Origin: Rhizobium terricola
GTDB taxonomy: Bacteria > Pseudomonadota > Alphaproteobacteria > Rhizobiales > Rhizobiaceae
Direction: 5' to 3'
Length of the DNA stretch: 64,000 nt
NCBI RefSeq assembly: GCF_012927355.1
Contig: NZ_JABBGK010000002.1
Coordinates: 142,661-206,660 of the forward strand
Shown here: positions 17,316-25,619 of the stretch, piece after piece
How positions within the stretch are numbered: the first letter of the stretch is position 1
Layout: every line of letters begins with the position of its first letter
Translations under genes and position numbers: made by a program
Notes under the pieces: model-generated
What the model saw: the letters and a program-made list of their open reading frames with translations, nothing else
Told to the model about the DNA's origin: nothing
Databases searched by the model: none

Positions 17316-17918
17316 ATGGCTTTCGTGTTGCCCGAACTCCCCTATGCCTATGACTCGCTCGCGCCCTTCATGTCGGCCGAGACCCTCGAGTACCACCACG
17401 ACAAGCACCACAAGGCCTATGTCGACAACGGCAACAAGCTGGCCGCCGAAGCGGGTCTCGGCGACCTGTCGGTCGAAGAAGTGGTCAAGAAGTCCTTCGG
17501 CACCAACCAGGGCCTCTTCAACAACGCTGCCCAGCACTACAACCACATCCATTTCTGGAAGTGGATGAAGAAGGACGGCGGCGGCAACAAGCTGCCCGGC
17601 AAGCTTCAGGCTGCAATCGACAGCGACCTCGGCGGCTATGACAAGTTCAAGGCAGACTTCGTCGCTGCCGGCACCACCCAGTTCGGCTCGGGCTGGGCAT
17701 GGCTCTCGGTCAAGGACGGCAAGCTCGCCATCTCCAAGACCCCGAACGGCGAAAACCCGCTCGTGCACGGCGCTTCCCCTATCCTCGGCGTCGACGTCTG
17801 GGAACACTCCTACTACATCGACTACCGCAACGCCCGTCCGAAGTATCTCGAAGCCTTCGTCGACAGCCTGATCAACTGGGACTACGTGCTGGAAATGTAC
17901 GAAGCCGCCACGAAGTAA
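17316..17918 (+). CDS. sodB: Superoxide dismutase (Fe/Mn)
   Basis: The 200-residue enzyme converts superoxide to hydrogen peroxide and oxygen. Metal ligands appear in LEYHHDKHHKAYV (His near 27), AAQHYNHIHFWKWM (His near 76) and the DVWEHSYYIDYRN signature (Asp and His near 160). GTTQFGSGWAWLSVKDGKL is typical of the family. Iron or manganese use cannot be told safely by eye. A hairpin with a T-rich tail follows at 17944-17982. Confidence 0.95.
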   Translation: MAFVLPELPYAYDSLAPFMSAETLEYHHDKHHKAYVDNGNKLAAEAGLGDLSVEEVVKKSFGTNQGLFNNAAQHYNHIHFWKWMKKDGGGNKLPGKLQAAIDSDLGGYDKFKADFVAAGTTQFGSGWAWLSVKDGKLAISKTPNGENPLVHGASPILGVDVWEHSYYIDYRNARPKYLEAFVDSLINWDYVLEMYEAATK

Positions 17919-17943
17919 TCTTCGTCCGCTTCAGGCATCCCGA

Positions 17944-17982
17944 AACGCCCGGCCGAGCCCCGCTCGCCGGGCGTTTTCCTTT
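17944..17982. terminator. Terminator between sodB and the LysR gene
   Basis: AACGCCCGGC (17944-17953) pairs with GCCGGGCGTT (17966-17975), and the run TTTTCCTTTT follows on the plus strand. It probably serves sodB. The convergent LysR gene ends at 17983, so its 3' end abuts the same hairpin. Confidence 0.8.
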
Positions 17983-18900
17983 TCAGACACGCACGTCCCA
18001 CGGATCGTGCTCCGCATTGCCGCCCAGCTGCTCGACGAGAAAGTCGATGAAGAGACGGACCCGCAGCGGCAGCAGATTGCGGTGCGGAAAAAGGATGTAG
18101 ATGCCGAGCGAACCGCAATCGCAATCGGGAAAGAGCGAGACGAGGTCGCCGTTGCGAAGGGCCGTACCGCAGACGAAGCTCGGCAGCAGACCGATGCCCA
18201 CGCCGGTCCGCGCGGCCTCAAGAAGGGCCTCGGCGCTGGTCGACAGCACGCGGGGCGACACCCTCACCTGTTGCGAGCGGCCGTCATGGGTGAAGGACCA
18301 GGTGGTCCAGGGCTGGGGCACGGCGAAGGCGAGGCATTGGTGCCTGGCCAGTTCCGTCGGCTCCACCGGATGCCCTTCGCGTTCCAGATAGGCCGGACTC
18401 GCGACGATATGGAAGCGCGACAGCGCAATACGCCGCCCGACGAGGCTGGTGTCGAGGTCGCGGGCGATGCGGATGGCAAGATCATAGCCTTCCTGCACGA
18501 TGTCGACCCTGCGGTTGGCCAGATCGAGGACGATGTCGATCCCCGGATGCCGGTCGAGAAAGGTCGCGATCATCGCCGGCAGATGCAGATTGCCGAACTC
18601 GATCGGCGCCGTAATCCGCAGGGTGCCGCGCGGCGCACTGGTATCGGCAGCAGCTTCGGCCTCGGCGATCTCGACGCGGCGCAGGATGGCGCAGCATTGT
18701 TCGAAGTAGGAGGCGCCGGCCTCGGTGGGCCGGACCTGGCGCGTCGTGCGGTTCAGCAGGCGCGCAGCGGTCCGCTTCTCCAGGTGGACGACGTGTTTGC
18801 TCACCATCGCGGGCGACAGATTGAGGCTTCTGGCCGCGGCCGCGAGGCTGCCCAACTCGACGACGCGCACGAAGACCTGCATGCTTTCCAGCGTATCCAT
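17983..18900 (-). CDS. LysR-family transcriptional regulator
   Basis: The 305-residue protein starts MDTLESMQVFVRVVELGSLA and has the N-terminal winged helix (AAARSLNLSPAMVSKHVVHL) and a C-terminal LysR substrate-binding domain. It resembles the CrgA/DsdC-like subgroup common in proteobacteria (RLLNRTTRQVRPTEAGASYF). The ATG at 18900 is the family start. It is divergent from two small alpha/beta-barrel genes that it probably controls. A CGGGTG-CATT-CACCCG repeat (18928-18943) lies in the gap. Confidence 0.92.
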   Translation of the reverse strand: MDTLESMQVFVRVVELGSLAAAARSLNLSPAMVSKHVVHLEKRTAARLLNRTTRQVRPTEAGASYFEQCCAILRRVEIAEAEAAADTSAPRGTLRITAPIEFGNLHLPAMIATFLDRHPGIDIVLDLANRRVDIVQEGYDLAIRIARDLDTSLVGRRIALSRFHIVASPAYLEREGHPVEPTELARHQCLAFAVPQPWTTWSFTHDGRSQQVRVSPRVLSTSAEALLEAARTGVGIGLLPSFVCGTALRNGDLVSLFPDCDCGSLGIYILFPHRNLLPLRVRLFIDFLVEQLGGNAEHDPWDVRV

Positions 18901-18927
18901 GCCACCCCCAGCATTTACTCCCGGTGA

Positions 18928-18943
18928 CGGGTGCATTCACCCG
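18928..18943. promoter_or_regulatory. Candidate LysR operator
   Basis: The inverted repeat CGGGTG-CATT-CACCCG lies 28 bases upstream of the LysR start and 76 bases from the divergent barrel gene, where an autoregulatory LysR site would be expected. It is short and lacks the T-N11-A pattern, so this is only a candidate. Confidence 0.3.
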
Positions 18944-19018
18944 ACACACGCTTCTGCCGCAGTCGGGGCGCCGATACAACCCGCGTCATTCCCACACTCC
19001 TTTCGATGGATCACCAGA

Positions 19019-19321
19019 ATGACCACATTGCTTCAGTTCGACTTTCCCTTCGACGGCCCCTTCGGCGAGGAGATGACCACCGCTCTTCAAGATCTGGCCC
19101 GCGACATAGCGGCCGAAGACGGCCTGATCTGGAAGATCTGGACCGAGAACGAACCCGAACGGCGAGCCGGAGGCATCTATCTCTTCTCGGAGGCCAGTTC
19201 TGCAGCGCGCTACCAGGCCAAGCATCAGGCACGCCTCGAAAGCTTCGGCGTCACCGGCATCGTGGCACGCAGCTTCTCGGTCAACGGCCCGCTTTCGGCC
19301 ATCACGCGCGCACCGCTCTGA
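19019..19321 (+). CDS. YdhR-like monooxygenase family protein
   Basis: The 100-residue protein starts TTLLQFDFPFDGPFGEEMTT and contains LARDIAAEDGLIWKIWTENE and GGIYLFSEASSAARYQAKH. These are features of the YdhR family of dimeric ferredoxin-like barrels, described as putative mono-oxygenases. The substrate is unknown. It is divergent from the LysR regulator, and the next gene encodes another small barrel protein 11 bases downstream. Confidence 0.82.
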   Translation: MTTLLQFDFPFDGPFGEEMTTALQDLARDIAAEDGLIWKIWTENEPERRAGGIYLFSEASSAARYQAKHQARLESFGVTGIVARSFSVNGPLSAITRAPL

Positions 19322-19332
19322 GACGACGCGCA

Positions 19333-19617
19333 ATGTATACGACACTCGCAGAAGTCCGCATCGAAAGCCTCGCCAAATTCATCGGCATCTTTGCCACCAA
19401 TGGGGCCCTGATGCGCAGCAGGCACGGCAGCCTCGGTGCCAGCGTCGTCGCGACGCGAGAACCCGGCCGCGTCTTCGTTCTCATCGACTGGCCGAACGAA
19501 GAGGCTTTTGCCGCTTTCCGCAACGATCCGGAAGTGCCGGGCATCATGGCTTCCGGGGGCGCGCTGGGACCGCCGACCTTCACCGCCGTAGAGCGGGTGG
19601 CAGCACTGCCCGTCTGA
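19333..19617 (+). CDS. Small dimeric alpha/beta-barrel protein
   Basis: The 94-residue protein (begins MYTTLAEVRIESLAKFIGIF) has the alternating strand and helix pattern of ABM/DUF-type dimeric barrels. VVATREPGRVFVLIDWPNEE followed by AFAAFRNDPEVPGIM is the typical edge strand and helix. No catalytic residue can be named. It is probably co-transcribed with the YdhR-like gene and controlled by the divergent LysR protein. Confidence 0.7.
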   Translation: MYTTLAEVRIESLAKFIGIFATNGALMRSRHGSLGASVVATREPGRVFVLIDWPNEEAFAAFRNDPEVPGIMASGGALGPPTFTAVERVAALPV

Positions 19618-19710
19618 GCCGTCGACCAGGCGGTCGGTGGGCCCGCAATGGAACCTTCACGCGGGGCGGACGTTTTCTACGCGAACCGTTTCAACAGGAA
19701 AGGATTTCCC

Positions 19711-20043
19711 ATGGCCAGCACGAACAACGACATCCTGAACGAACTGCGCAGCCTCCAGGCCCAGGTCCTGCAATTTAAGGAAATCCTTGCCGAGGAGGGC
19801 TATTCCGTTGCGGAAGACGTACGCGGCCGGGCTGCGACGGCGCTCAACGGCGCGGGCCGCAAGGTGCAGGATGCGGCGAGCTATGCGAAGGACGAGGCTG
19901 TGAGCATGGGGACGGTCGTCCGCGACCATCCGGCGGCGGCCTCCACCGCGCTCCTGACCGCCGGCGTGGTTGGTGGCCTGGTCGGCTATTTCCTGGCGAA
20001 TTCGTCGCAGCCGGTACGAAGCAGCCACTGGAACTGGCGCTGA
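19711..20043 (+). CDS. DUF883/ElaB-like membrane-tethered protein
   Basis: The 110-residue protein has an amphipathic helical N-terminus (NDILNELRSLQAQVLQFKEI), a middle typical of ElaB/YqjD (RKVQDAASYAKDEAVSMGTV, then VRDHPAAAST) and a single C-terminal membrane helix rich in glycine (LLTAGVVGGLVGYFLA). E. coli relatives are tail-anchored and bind ribosomes in stationary phase; that role is only an inference here. AGGAAAGGA precedes the ATG. Confidence 0.82.
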   Translation: MASTNNDILNELRSLQAQVLQFKEILAEEGYSVAEDVRGRAATALNGAGRKVQDAASYAKDEAVSMGTVVRDHPAAASTALLTAGVVGGLVGYFLANSSQPVRSSHWNWR

Positions 20044-20092
20044 TTATCAGCGCTTGGTTCACCCTACCTCTCTCCCACGAAGTCTTCAGACG

Positions 20093-20122
20093 AAAGGCCC
20101 GACAGAACAGTGCCGGGCCTTT
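20093..20122. terminator. Terminator shared by the DUF883 gene and a chemoreceptor gene
   Basis: AAAGGCCCG (20093-20101) pairs with CGGGCCTTT (20114-20122) in the gap between two convergent genes, and TTTCTTC follows on the plus strand. It is symmetric enough to work in both directions. Confidence 0.7.
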
Positions 20123-20149
20123 CTTCAATCTTCCGGGGCAACTGCTCGA

Positions 20150-21997
20150 TCAGGCGGCGCGGGCGGCAGACACCATCCTTCCGCGCTCAAGCTGGAACTT
20201 CTCAATCATCGTCCTCAGATTTGCGGCCTCCGCCGCAAGTTGCGCCGCAGCGCTGCTCGACTCTTCGGCAACCTGGGCGTTCTGCTGGGTGAAGGTATCG
20301 AGACTGCCGACGGCGCTGTTGATGTCTCTCAGCCCGCCCGTCTGCTCGCGGGTATTCTCCGCAATGGCCTGCATGTGATCGTTGATCGTCTGGATGTGAC
20401 CTCCGATCCCGATCAGCGTTTCACCCGTGCTGCGCACGAGCCGAACACCGTTTTCGACCTGCACCGACGAATTGTCGATCAGATGCTTGATCTCCTTCGC
20501 GGCGTTGGCAGATCGCTGCGCGAGTTCACGGACCTCCTGAGCGACGACGGCAAAGCCCTTCCCGGCTTCGCCCGCACGAGCTGCCTCGACACCGGCGTTG
20601 AGAGCCAGCAGGTTGGTCTGGAAAGCGATTTCGTCGATGACGCCGATGATCTTGGAGATCTCGCTCGAAGACTTCTCGATTTCCGCCATCGCCAACTCGG
20701 CATCGGCGACGACTTTGGCCGAAGACGCCGCGCTCTCGTTGGCCTGGGCCGCGACACCGCGGGCCTCGGTCACACGCTGACTGGTCGAGGTCACGTTGTC
20801 GGTGACTTCCCTCAGAGCCGCGCTGGTCTGCTCCAGCGAGGCCGCCTGGCTTTCGGTCTTGCGGGCCAAATCATGTGAACCGCGGGCAATCTCGGCGCTG
20901 CCGTCATCGATATAGCCTGCGGCCTGGCGGATCCCGGCCATGGTCGAGCCCAATTCACGGATAGAACTGTTGAAATCGTGACGCAGCGCCTCGAAGGCAG
21001 GGGCAAAGGCCTCGTCGATCTGGAAGGCGAGATCGCCGGAAGCCAGGCGGCGCAGACCGCCCGCAAGACCGGAGGTCGCGATGCGCAGGCGCTCGGCTGC
21101 GTCTTCTTGAGCCCGGCGCTCGATTTCGATCCTCTCGGCCTCGGCGCGTTCGCGTTGCTGGGACGCGCTCGCTTCAAGTTCGCGTGTGCGGCCGAGGTTG
21201 TCGCGGAAGACTTCGAGCGCTTCGGCCATGACGCCGAGTTCGTCCCGGCGCCCCGCATTGCCGACATCGATCGTCAGATCGCCGGCCGCCAGTGCACGGG
21301 TCGCGCCGGCCAGATTGCGCAGCGGCTTGAGCGCCGTCACACGCAGCATCGCCACGACCAGGACCAGCGTCGCCATCAACGCCGTCGCGCCGATGCCTAG
21401 GCGTTTCCAGATGTTCGCGTTCCACGCTGCGACTTCCGGTCCGAGATCCACCGACGCGCTGTAAACCCCGATGGGTTCCCCCGCCTGAATATTCATCTTG
21501 GCGGTATGACAGGCAGCGCACTTCTCGTCACCAGCGGCGCCCTGCCCGAGCAGGACGGGGCGGGTCATGCGAAACTGGTCGCCGACGAGTTCGGCATGTT
21601 CCTTCAACGTCGCGATCGTGCGGGCGTCGACGTCGTCGCGCGGTCCTTCGAATTCGGTCTCGCCTTGAGCCTTCTGGAAATCGATGACCTTTGGGCCCAT
21701 CACCAGCCAGAGCTTGACGCTTCCACCGGAGCTGGAGAACTGGTCCATGGTGCCATCGAGCGTTTCGATCGCCGGATCGTCCTCGCCGACTTCCTTGCGG
21801 TTCAGCATGGCCTGGGTGTGAACGGCTTCCAACATGTCGAGCGCGGCATCACCGCGACGCGCCGCCTTTTCGTTGAGAGAAAGCCTTTCCTCCGAAATTT
21901 CATAGACGGCAATCGTCGTCTGGATCGCAGCAACGGCGGCTCCAACCCCGATTACCATCTGTACGGCGAGCGGCATCGTCCGGAACAGTTTCAACAT
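20150..21997 (-). CDS. Methyl-accepting chemotaxis protein with a c-type haem motif
   Basis: The 615-residue chemoreceptor has an N-terminal membrane helix ([18 protein letters not shown]), a sensory domain of about 170 residues, a second helix near 200-220, a HAMP domain, and a signalling domain with the hairpin tip [20 protein letters not shown]. The sensory part contains CAACH (C160, C163, H164) just before [20 protein letters not shown], the arrangement of the DUF3365/Tll0287 haem-binding domain, so it may sense redox, oxygen or NO. It lacks the C-terminal W-x-x-F pentapeptide of its two neighbours (it ends SAARAA). I placed the start at 21997; an upstream ATG would add 16 residues. Confidence 0.9.
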   Translation of the reverse strand: MLKLFRTMPLAVQMVIGVGAAVAAIQTTIAVYEISEERLSLNEKAARRGDAALDMLEAVHTQAMLNRKEVGEDDPAIETLDGTMDQFSSSGGSVKLWLVMGPKVIDFQKAQGETEFEGPRDDVDARTIATLKEHAELVGDQFRMTRPVLLGQGAAGDEKCAACHTAKMNIQAGEPIGVYSASVDLGPEVAAWNANIWKRLGIGATALMATLVLVVAMLRVTALKPLRNLAGATRALAAGDLTIDVGNAGRRDELGVMAEALEVFRDNLGRTRELEASASQQRERAEAERIEIERRAQEDAAERLRIATSGLAGGLRRLASGDLAFQIDEAFAPAFEALRHDFNSSIRELGSTMAGIRQAAGYIDDGSAEIARGSHDLARKTESQAASLEQTSAALREVTDNVTSTSQRVTEARGVAAQANESAASSAKVVADAELAMAEIEKSSSEISKIIGVIDEIAFQTNLLALNAGVEAARAGEAGKGFAVVAQEVRELAQRSANAAKEIKHLIDNSSVQVENGVRLVRSTGETLIGIGGHIQTINDHMQAIAENTREQTGGLRDINSAVGSLDTFTQQNAQVAEESSSAAAQLAAEAANLRTMIEKFQLERGRMVSAARAA

Positions 21998-22197
21998 TTT
22001 CTCTTTCTCGCAAAGTCTTCGGCTGAAATCGGCCTTCCTGGGCAAGAAAGATCGGTGAAATCCATTAACTCTGACTTAAATTTGCAAAATCTTGCCTAAA
22101 CTCTTAATCATATATTCAATTTTGAATATGCCGTTTTCCTAATTAATTGAAGCGCGTGCGACCCTGCACTCTGTTGCCCCCCGTCGCATAAACGAAA

Positions 22198-22220
22198 GGC
22201 CGACGGTGGTGCCGTCGGCC
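22198..22220 (-). terminator. Terminator after the CHASE3-type chemoreceptor gene
   Basis: GGCCGACGG and CCGTCGGCC form a perfect nine-base stem with a five-base loop. Reading on the minus strand it is followed by TTTCGTTTA, so it should terminate the chemoreceptor gene that ends at 22250. Confidence 0.8.
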
Positions 22221-22249
22221 TTGATCACGGGTATCACTTCTGAAGACGT

Positions 22250-24196
22250 TTAGAACTCCGACCATTCCTGCTTGACAGCCGCGTTACCGCTGAAGGCGCT
22301 GGTGATGCGGTTGGCGAGCGCGCGGGCCGGAGACGCCGCGGGCCGGGCCACGGGGCTCGCCGGTGCCGGGGCGGCAGAGGGACGGGCGCGGGGTGCTGCG
22401 GCTGCAACGTTGGTGCCGAGCTCGAACTGGGCGAGCAGCGCATTGAGTGCTGCGGCTTCCGTTGCCAGCGAATGGCTTGCGGCGGTCTGCTCTTCCACCA
22501 TGGCGGCGTTCTGCTGCGTGCCCTGGTCCATCGTGTTGACCGCGGTGTTGATCTCCTGCAGGCCGGTCGACTGTTCACGGCTTGCAGTCACGATCGCCGA
22601 GACGTGCTGGCTGATTTCCTGGACGGCGCTGACGATCTTCTCCAGTTCGCTGCCCGTCTCGCCCACGAGAGCGACACCGTTGCCGACCTGGGTCGACGAG
22701 GTGGAGATCAGGGCCTTGATCTCCTTGGCGGCGTTCGCCGAACGCTGGGCAAGTTCGCGCACTTCCTGGGCGACGACGGCAAAACCCTTGCCGGCTTCAC
22801 CGGCACGCGCAGCTTCGACGCCGGCGTTCAGCGCCAGCAGGTTGGTCTGGAAGGCGATATCTTCGATGACACCGATGATGTTGCCGATCTCGCCGGAGGA
22901 TTTTTCGATCTCGGTCATGGCGGTGACGGCATTGCGGACGACTTCGCCGGAGCGCTCGGCGCCGGTACGGGTCCGATTGACGAGCTGGCCGACGTCCTCG
23001 GCGCGGCGCGCCGTGTCCTTAACCGTGGTGGTTACCTGTTCCAGGGCGGCTGCGGTTTCCTCGATCGAGGCGGCCTGCTGCTCGGTGCGGCGGGCGAGAT
23101 CGTCGGCCGAGGCGCGGATCTCGGCCGCGCCGGCATTGATGGCCGATGCGTTGGCGCCGACCTGGGCGAGTGCAGCCTGAAGCTTCTCGACCGAGCTGTT
23201 GAAATTCCGGCGCAGCGTGTCGAGACGCTCGGCGAAAGCGACCTGGATGCGATAGGCGACATTGCCGTCGGAGAGTGCCGAAAGGCCGGTTGCCAGCTGG
23301 TCGACGGCGAAGGCGATCTCTTCGGCCTCGCGGGCCTTGTCGGCTTCGGCGCGGCGGCGATCCTGTTCGGCGGCAGCGCGCATGGCCTCGGTCTCGTTCG
23401 ACAGGCGCAGCTTTTCGACGGCAGCGTCCTTGAACACGACGACTGCCTTGGCCATCTGGCCGACTTCGTCGCAGCGGTCGAGCGCCGGGACCTCGACGTC
23501 ATGATCGCCGCCGGCAAGGCGCGACATGGCGGTCGTCATGCCGACGATCGGGGTGACGATCGAGCGCGACAGCAGCCAGATCAGCACGACGGCAACGCCA
23601 CCGGCGATCGAACCGCCGACGAGAAGCGCGAGCTCGAGGTTGAAGTGAGCGCTCGCCTGGGCCTCGTGATTGCGGGCCGACATGGTGGCGATCAGATCCT
23701 TGATCTTCGCAGCCTCCTCGCGGAAGGAATCGAGCTGGCCCTTGGAGGCGTTGCGGCCGATCTCGATCACTTCGGCGATCGGAGCCTCGGTGTTCTTGCG
23801 GGCGGCAAGCTGCGGCTCGGTCAGCTGGGTGTGGAAGACATCGGCGGCCTTCTTCATCGCATCAAGCGAGGCGACGATCTGGGCATCACCTTCAGCAGCC
23901 TTCTTGGCTTCGTCGATGAAGGCCAGCATCTTCTCGCGATGGGCGAAGACGTCCTTGTAGGTGCTTTCGCTGCGGAAAAGCAGGAAGCCACGCTGATTGA
24001 CGGCCTGTTCCAGCATCGATTCCAGCGCACGGTCGGTAAAGTTGAGGATCTGTTCGGAACGCTGCTGTTCCTGCGACGCGACCTTTGCCCGATAGGCCTC
24101 GACGAAGACGATCGCCGTCGCGAGGAAGCAGCTCGCCATGATGCCGAGGAACGTAAAAATCAGCTTCTTGTTCAGGGAAAGGTTCTTGAGGGACAT
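22250..24196 (-). CDS. Methyl-accepting chemotaxis protein with CheR-binding tail
   Basis: The 648-residue receptor has two membrane helices (about 12-32 and 188-210). Between them is a helical periplasmic domain like CHASE3 ([20 protein letters not shown]). A HAMP domain ([20 protein letters not shown]) and the conserved signalling hairpin [20 protein letters not shown] follow. The very C-terminus EWSEF fits the W-x-x-F pentapeptide that docks CheR/CheB. The ligand is not evident. It is the middle one of three receptor genes on the same strand. Confidence 0.93.
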   Translation of the reverse strand: MSLKNLSLNKKLIFTFLGIMASCFLATAIVFVEAYRAKVASQEQQRSEQILNFTDRALESMLEQAVNQRGFLLFRSESTYKDVFAHREKMLAFIDEAKKAAEGDAQIVASLDAMKKAADVFHTQLTEPQLAARKNTEAPIAEVIEIGRNASKGQLDSFREEAAKIKDLIATMSARNHEAQASAHFNLELALLVGGSIAGGVAVVLIWLLSRSIVTPIVGMTTAMSRLAGGDHDVEVPALDRCDEVGQMAKAVVVFKDAAVEKLRLSNETEAMRAAAEQDRRRAEADKAREAEEIAFAVDQLATGLSALSDGNVAYRIQVAFAERLDTLRRNFNSSVEKLQAALAQVGANASAINAGAAEIRASADDLARRTEQQAASIEETAAALEQVTTTVKDTARRAEDVGQLVNRTRTGAERSGEVVRNAVTAMTEIEKSSGEIGNIIGVIEDIAFQTNLLALNAGVEAARAGEAGKGFAVVAQEVRELAQRSANAAKEIKALISTSSTQVGNGVALVGETGSELEKIVSAVQEISQHVSAIVTASREQSTGLQEINTAVNTMDQGTQQNAAMVEEQTAASHSLATEAAALNALLAQFELGTNVAAAAPRARPSAAPAPASPVARPAASPARALANRITSAFSGNAAVKQEWSEF

Positions 24197-24392
24197 GCGA
24201 TCTCACTCTCGCGACCTTGCTCCGGGAGGAAGGGGCCGCGGATACGCTGCAACTGACGCATGATTGCGTTCTGCCGCAGCGTCTGACACTCATGTCACGC
24301 TCTCGGTCGCGGCAATGCGGCCAATCGTAACGATTGTAACCAAGACCCCTTATGTTTTGGTTATTCTACAGTGCTAAATTTCGCAATCCGGA

Positions 24393-25391
24393 TCAGTTGG
24401 CGGGAGCAAGCAGCAGGATCTGCAGATCCTTGTCCGGAAAGAAGTCGGTGGCCGTCATCTCGAAGGTGGTCGGCCCGACCTTGCGCACGTTTTCGCCGCA
24501 GAAGCTGATGAAATTCCGCGTGTCACCCTTGTCGACCGTCAGCTTGAAATTGCCGATCGGCCCGGCCCAGTTGGCGCCGGTGGTCAGGATGTAGGAGAGC
24601 CACTTTTCGTAATAGTAGTTGCCGGTCTCGTAGTTCTGCTGCTTCTCGAGCTTCGCCGCCACCTTGTAGAAATCGTCGTCGATGCAGTATCGGTCACGAT
24701 AGATATCAAGCTGCTCGTTCTCCGGCTCCTCGCTGACAAAGGTAATCGCGACGGTTCCGCCCACACTCGGCTTGTAGCTGTGATGGACTTTGACCTCCTT
24801 GCCTGCGGGGAAGGTGGTCCGCCACCAGTAGACGGTGTCGAGCGTCCAGACCGCGTCGTATTCCGGCGCGACCGGATTTTCGAGATCGTAGGCGCTGTTG
24901 AGGATCAAGCCGCGGGTTTCCCAATCCTTCTGGACCTCCGGCGGCAGCTTGGCGATTTCGTCGCGGGTCTTCTGGCTCAGCGGCAGGAGTGAAACCCCTT
25001 TGCTGCGAACCTCCTCCGTCATGTCGATATTGCCGACCTTGACGCGCTGCTGAAGCTGCGGCTCGATCGACTGGCCATCCTGCGAGACGGTGAAGCCCAT
25101 GAAGTTGTCATGTTCGAAATCGTCGAGCGCGGCGTTGAAGTCCGGCGCGCCGCTGATTTCCGGCATCGGGAACGCGACCAGGGTCTCGAGATCAGCCTTG
25201 CCCTGGTTCTTGAAGACATAGTCCACACGAACCTCATCCTGCGAGATGAAGAGATCCTCGCTCAGCATCTCGACCTCGTCCTGACGGGTGTAGACCAGGC
25301 CGCCGGCCTCCAGCACCGCCGACGTGTCGTTCGCCATGGCGGCGCCTGCCAGCATCAGCCCGCCAAGGGCCGTCAGGATCCCAGTCTTCAT
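24393..25391 (-). CDS. DUF4424 exported protein
   Basis: The 332-residue product has a signal peptide (GILTALGGLMLAGAAMA). The mature part begins NDTSAVLEAGGLVYTRQDEV and continues VDYVFKNQGKADLETLVAFP, both hallmarks of DUF4424, a periplasmic family of unknown role. YKPSVGGTVAITFV and FCGENVRKVG occur further on. Two ATGs are possible: 25397 lies only three bases from GGAG, and 25391 has a nine-base spacer, which I prefer. It lies between two chemoreceptor genes on the same strand, but the 200-base gaps argue against one operon. Confidence 0.82.
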   Translation of the reverse strand: MKTGILTALGGLMLAGAAMANDTSAVLEAGGLVYTRQDEVEMLSEDLFISQDEVRVDYVFKNQGKADLETLVAFPMPEISGAPDFNAALDDFEHDNFMGFTVSQDGQSIEPQLQQRVKVGNIDMTEEVRSKGVSLLPLSQKTRDEIAKLPPEVQKDWETRGLILNSAYDLENPVAPEYDAVWTLDTVYWWRTTFPAGKEVKVHHSYKPSVGGTVAITFVSEEPENEQLDIYRDRYCIDDDFYKVAAKLEKQQNYETGNYYYEKWLSYILTTGANWAGPIGNFKLTVDKGDTRNFISFCGENVRKVGPTTFEMTATDFFPDKDLQILLLAPAN

Positions 25392-25549
25392 CGTCATCGT
25401 CTCCGAGAGTCATCACCGCCAGAACGGCCTTGCCGCGCAGTTAGGCGGCATTCCGGAAACAAGTCAATCAGGTGCGGCGACCTCATCTGGGTGGTTTGCC
25501 AGTGCCTGTGTCGGGGGTCACAGAACCGCTCGTCCGGCATCAAGAGAAA

Positions 25550-25581
25550 GGGCTCTCCGGAAGCCGAAATCCGGAGAGCCC
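25550..25581 (-). terminator. Terminator after the third chemoreceptor gene
   Basis: GGGCTCTCCGGA (25550-25561) and TCCGGAGAGCCC (25570-25581) form a perfect 12-base stem with an eight-base loop, 39 bases beyond the stop of the chemoreceptor gene that ends at 25620. The minus-strand downstream run is TTTCTCTTG. Confidence 0.82.
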
Positions 25582-25619
25582 TCGCTTGTCAGCGGGTCAG
25601 GGAGAGGTCAGTCCCGCTG

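Noticed and set aside
22472..24256. Long plus-strand frames opposite the chemoreceptor genes (also 25110-27140)
   Set aside because: They mirror conserved receptor genes, and their translations have no recognisable domain. They arise from the codon bias of the real genes.
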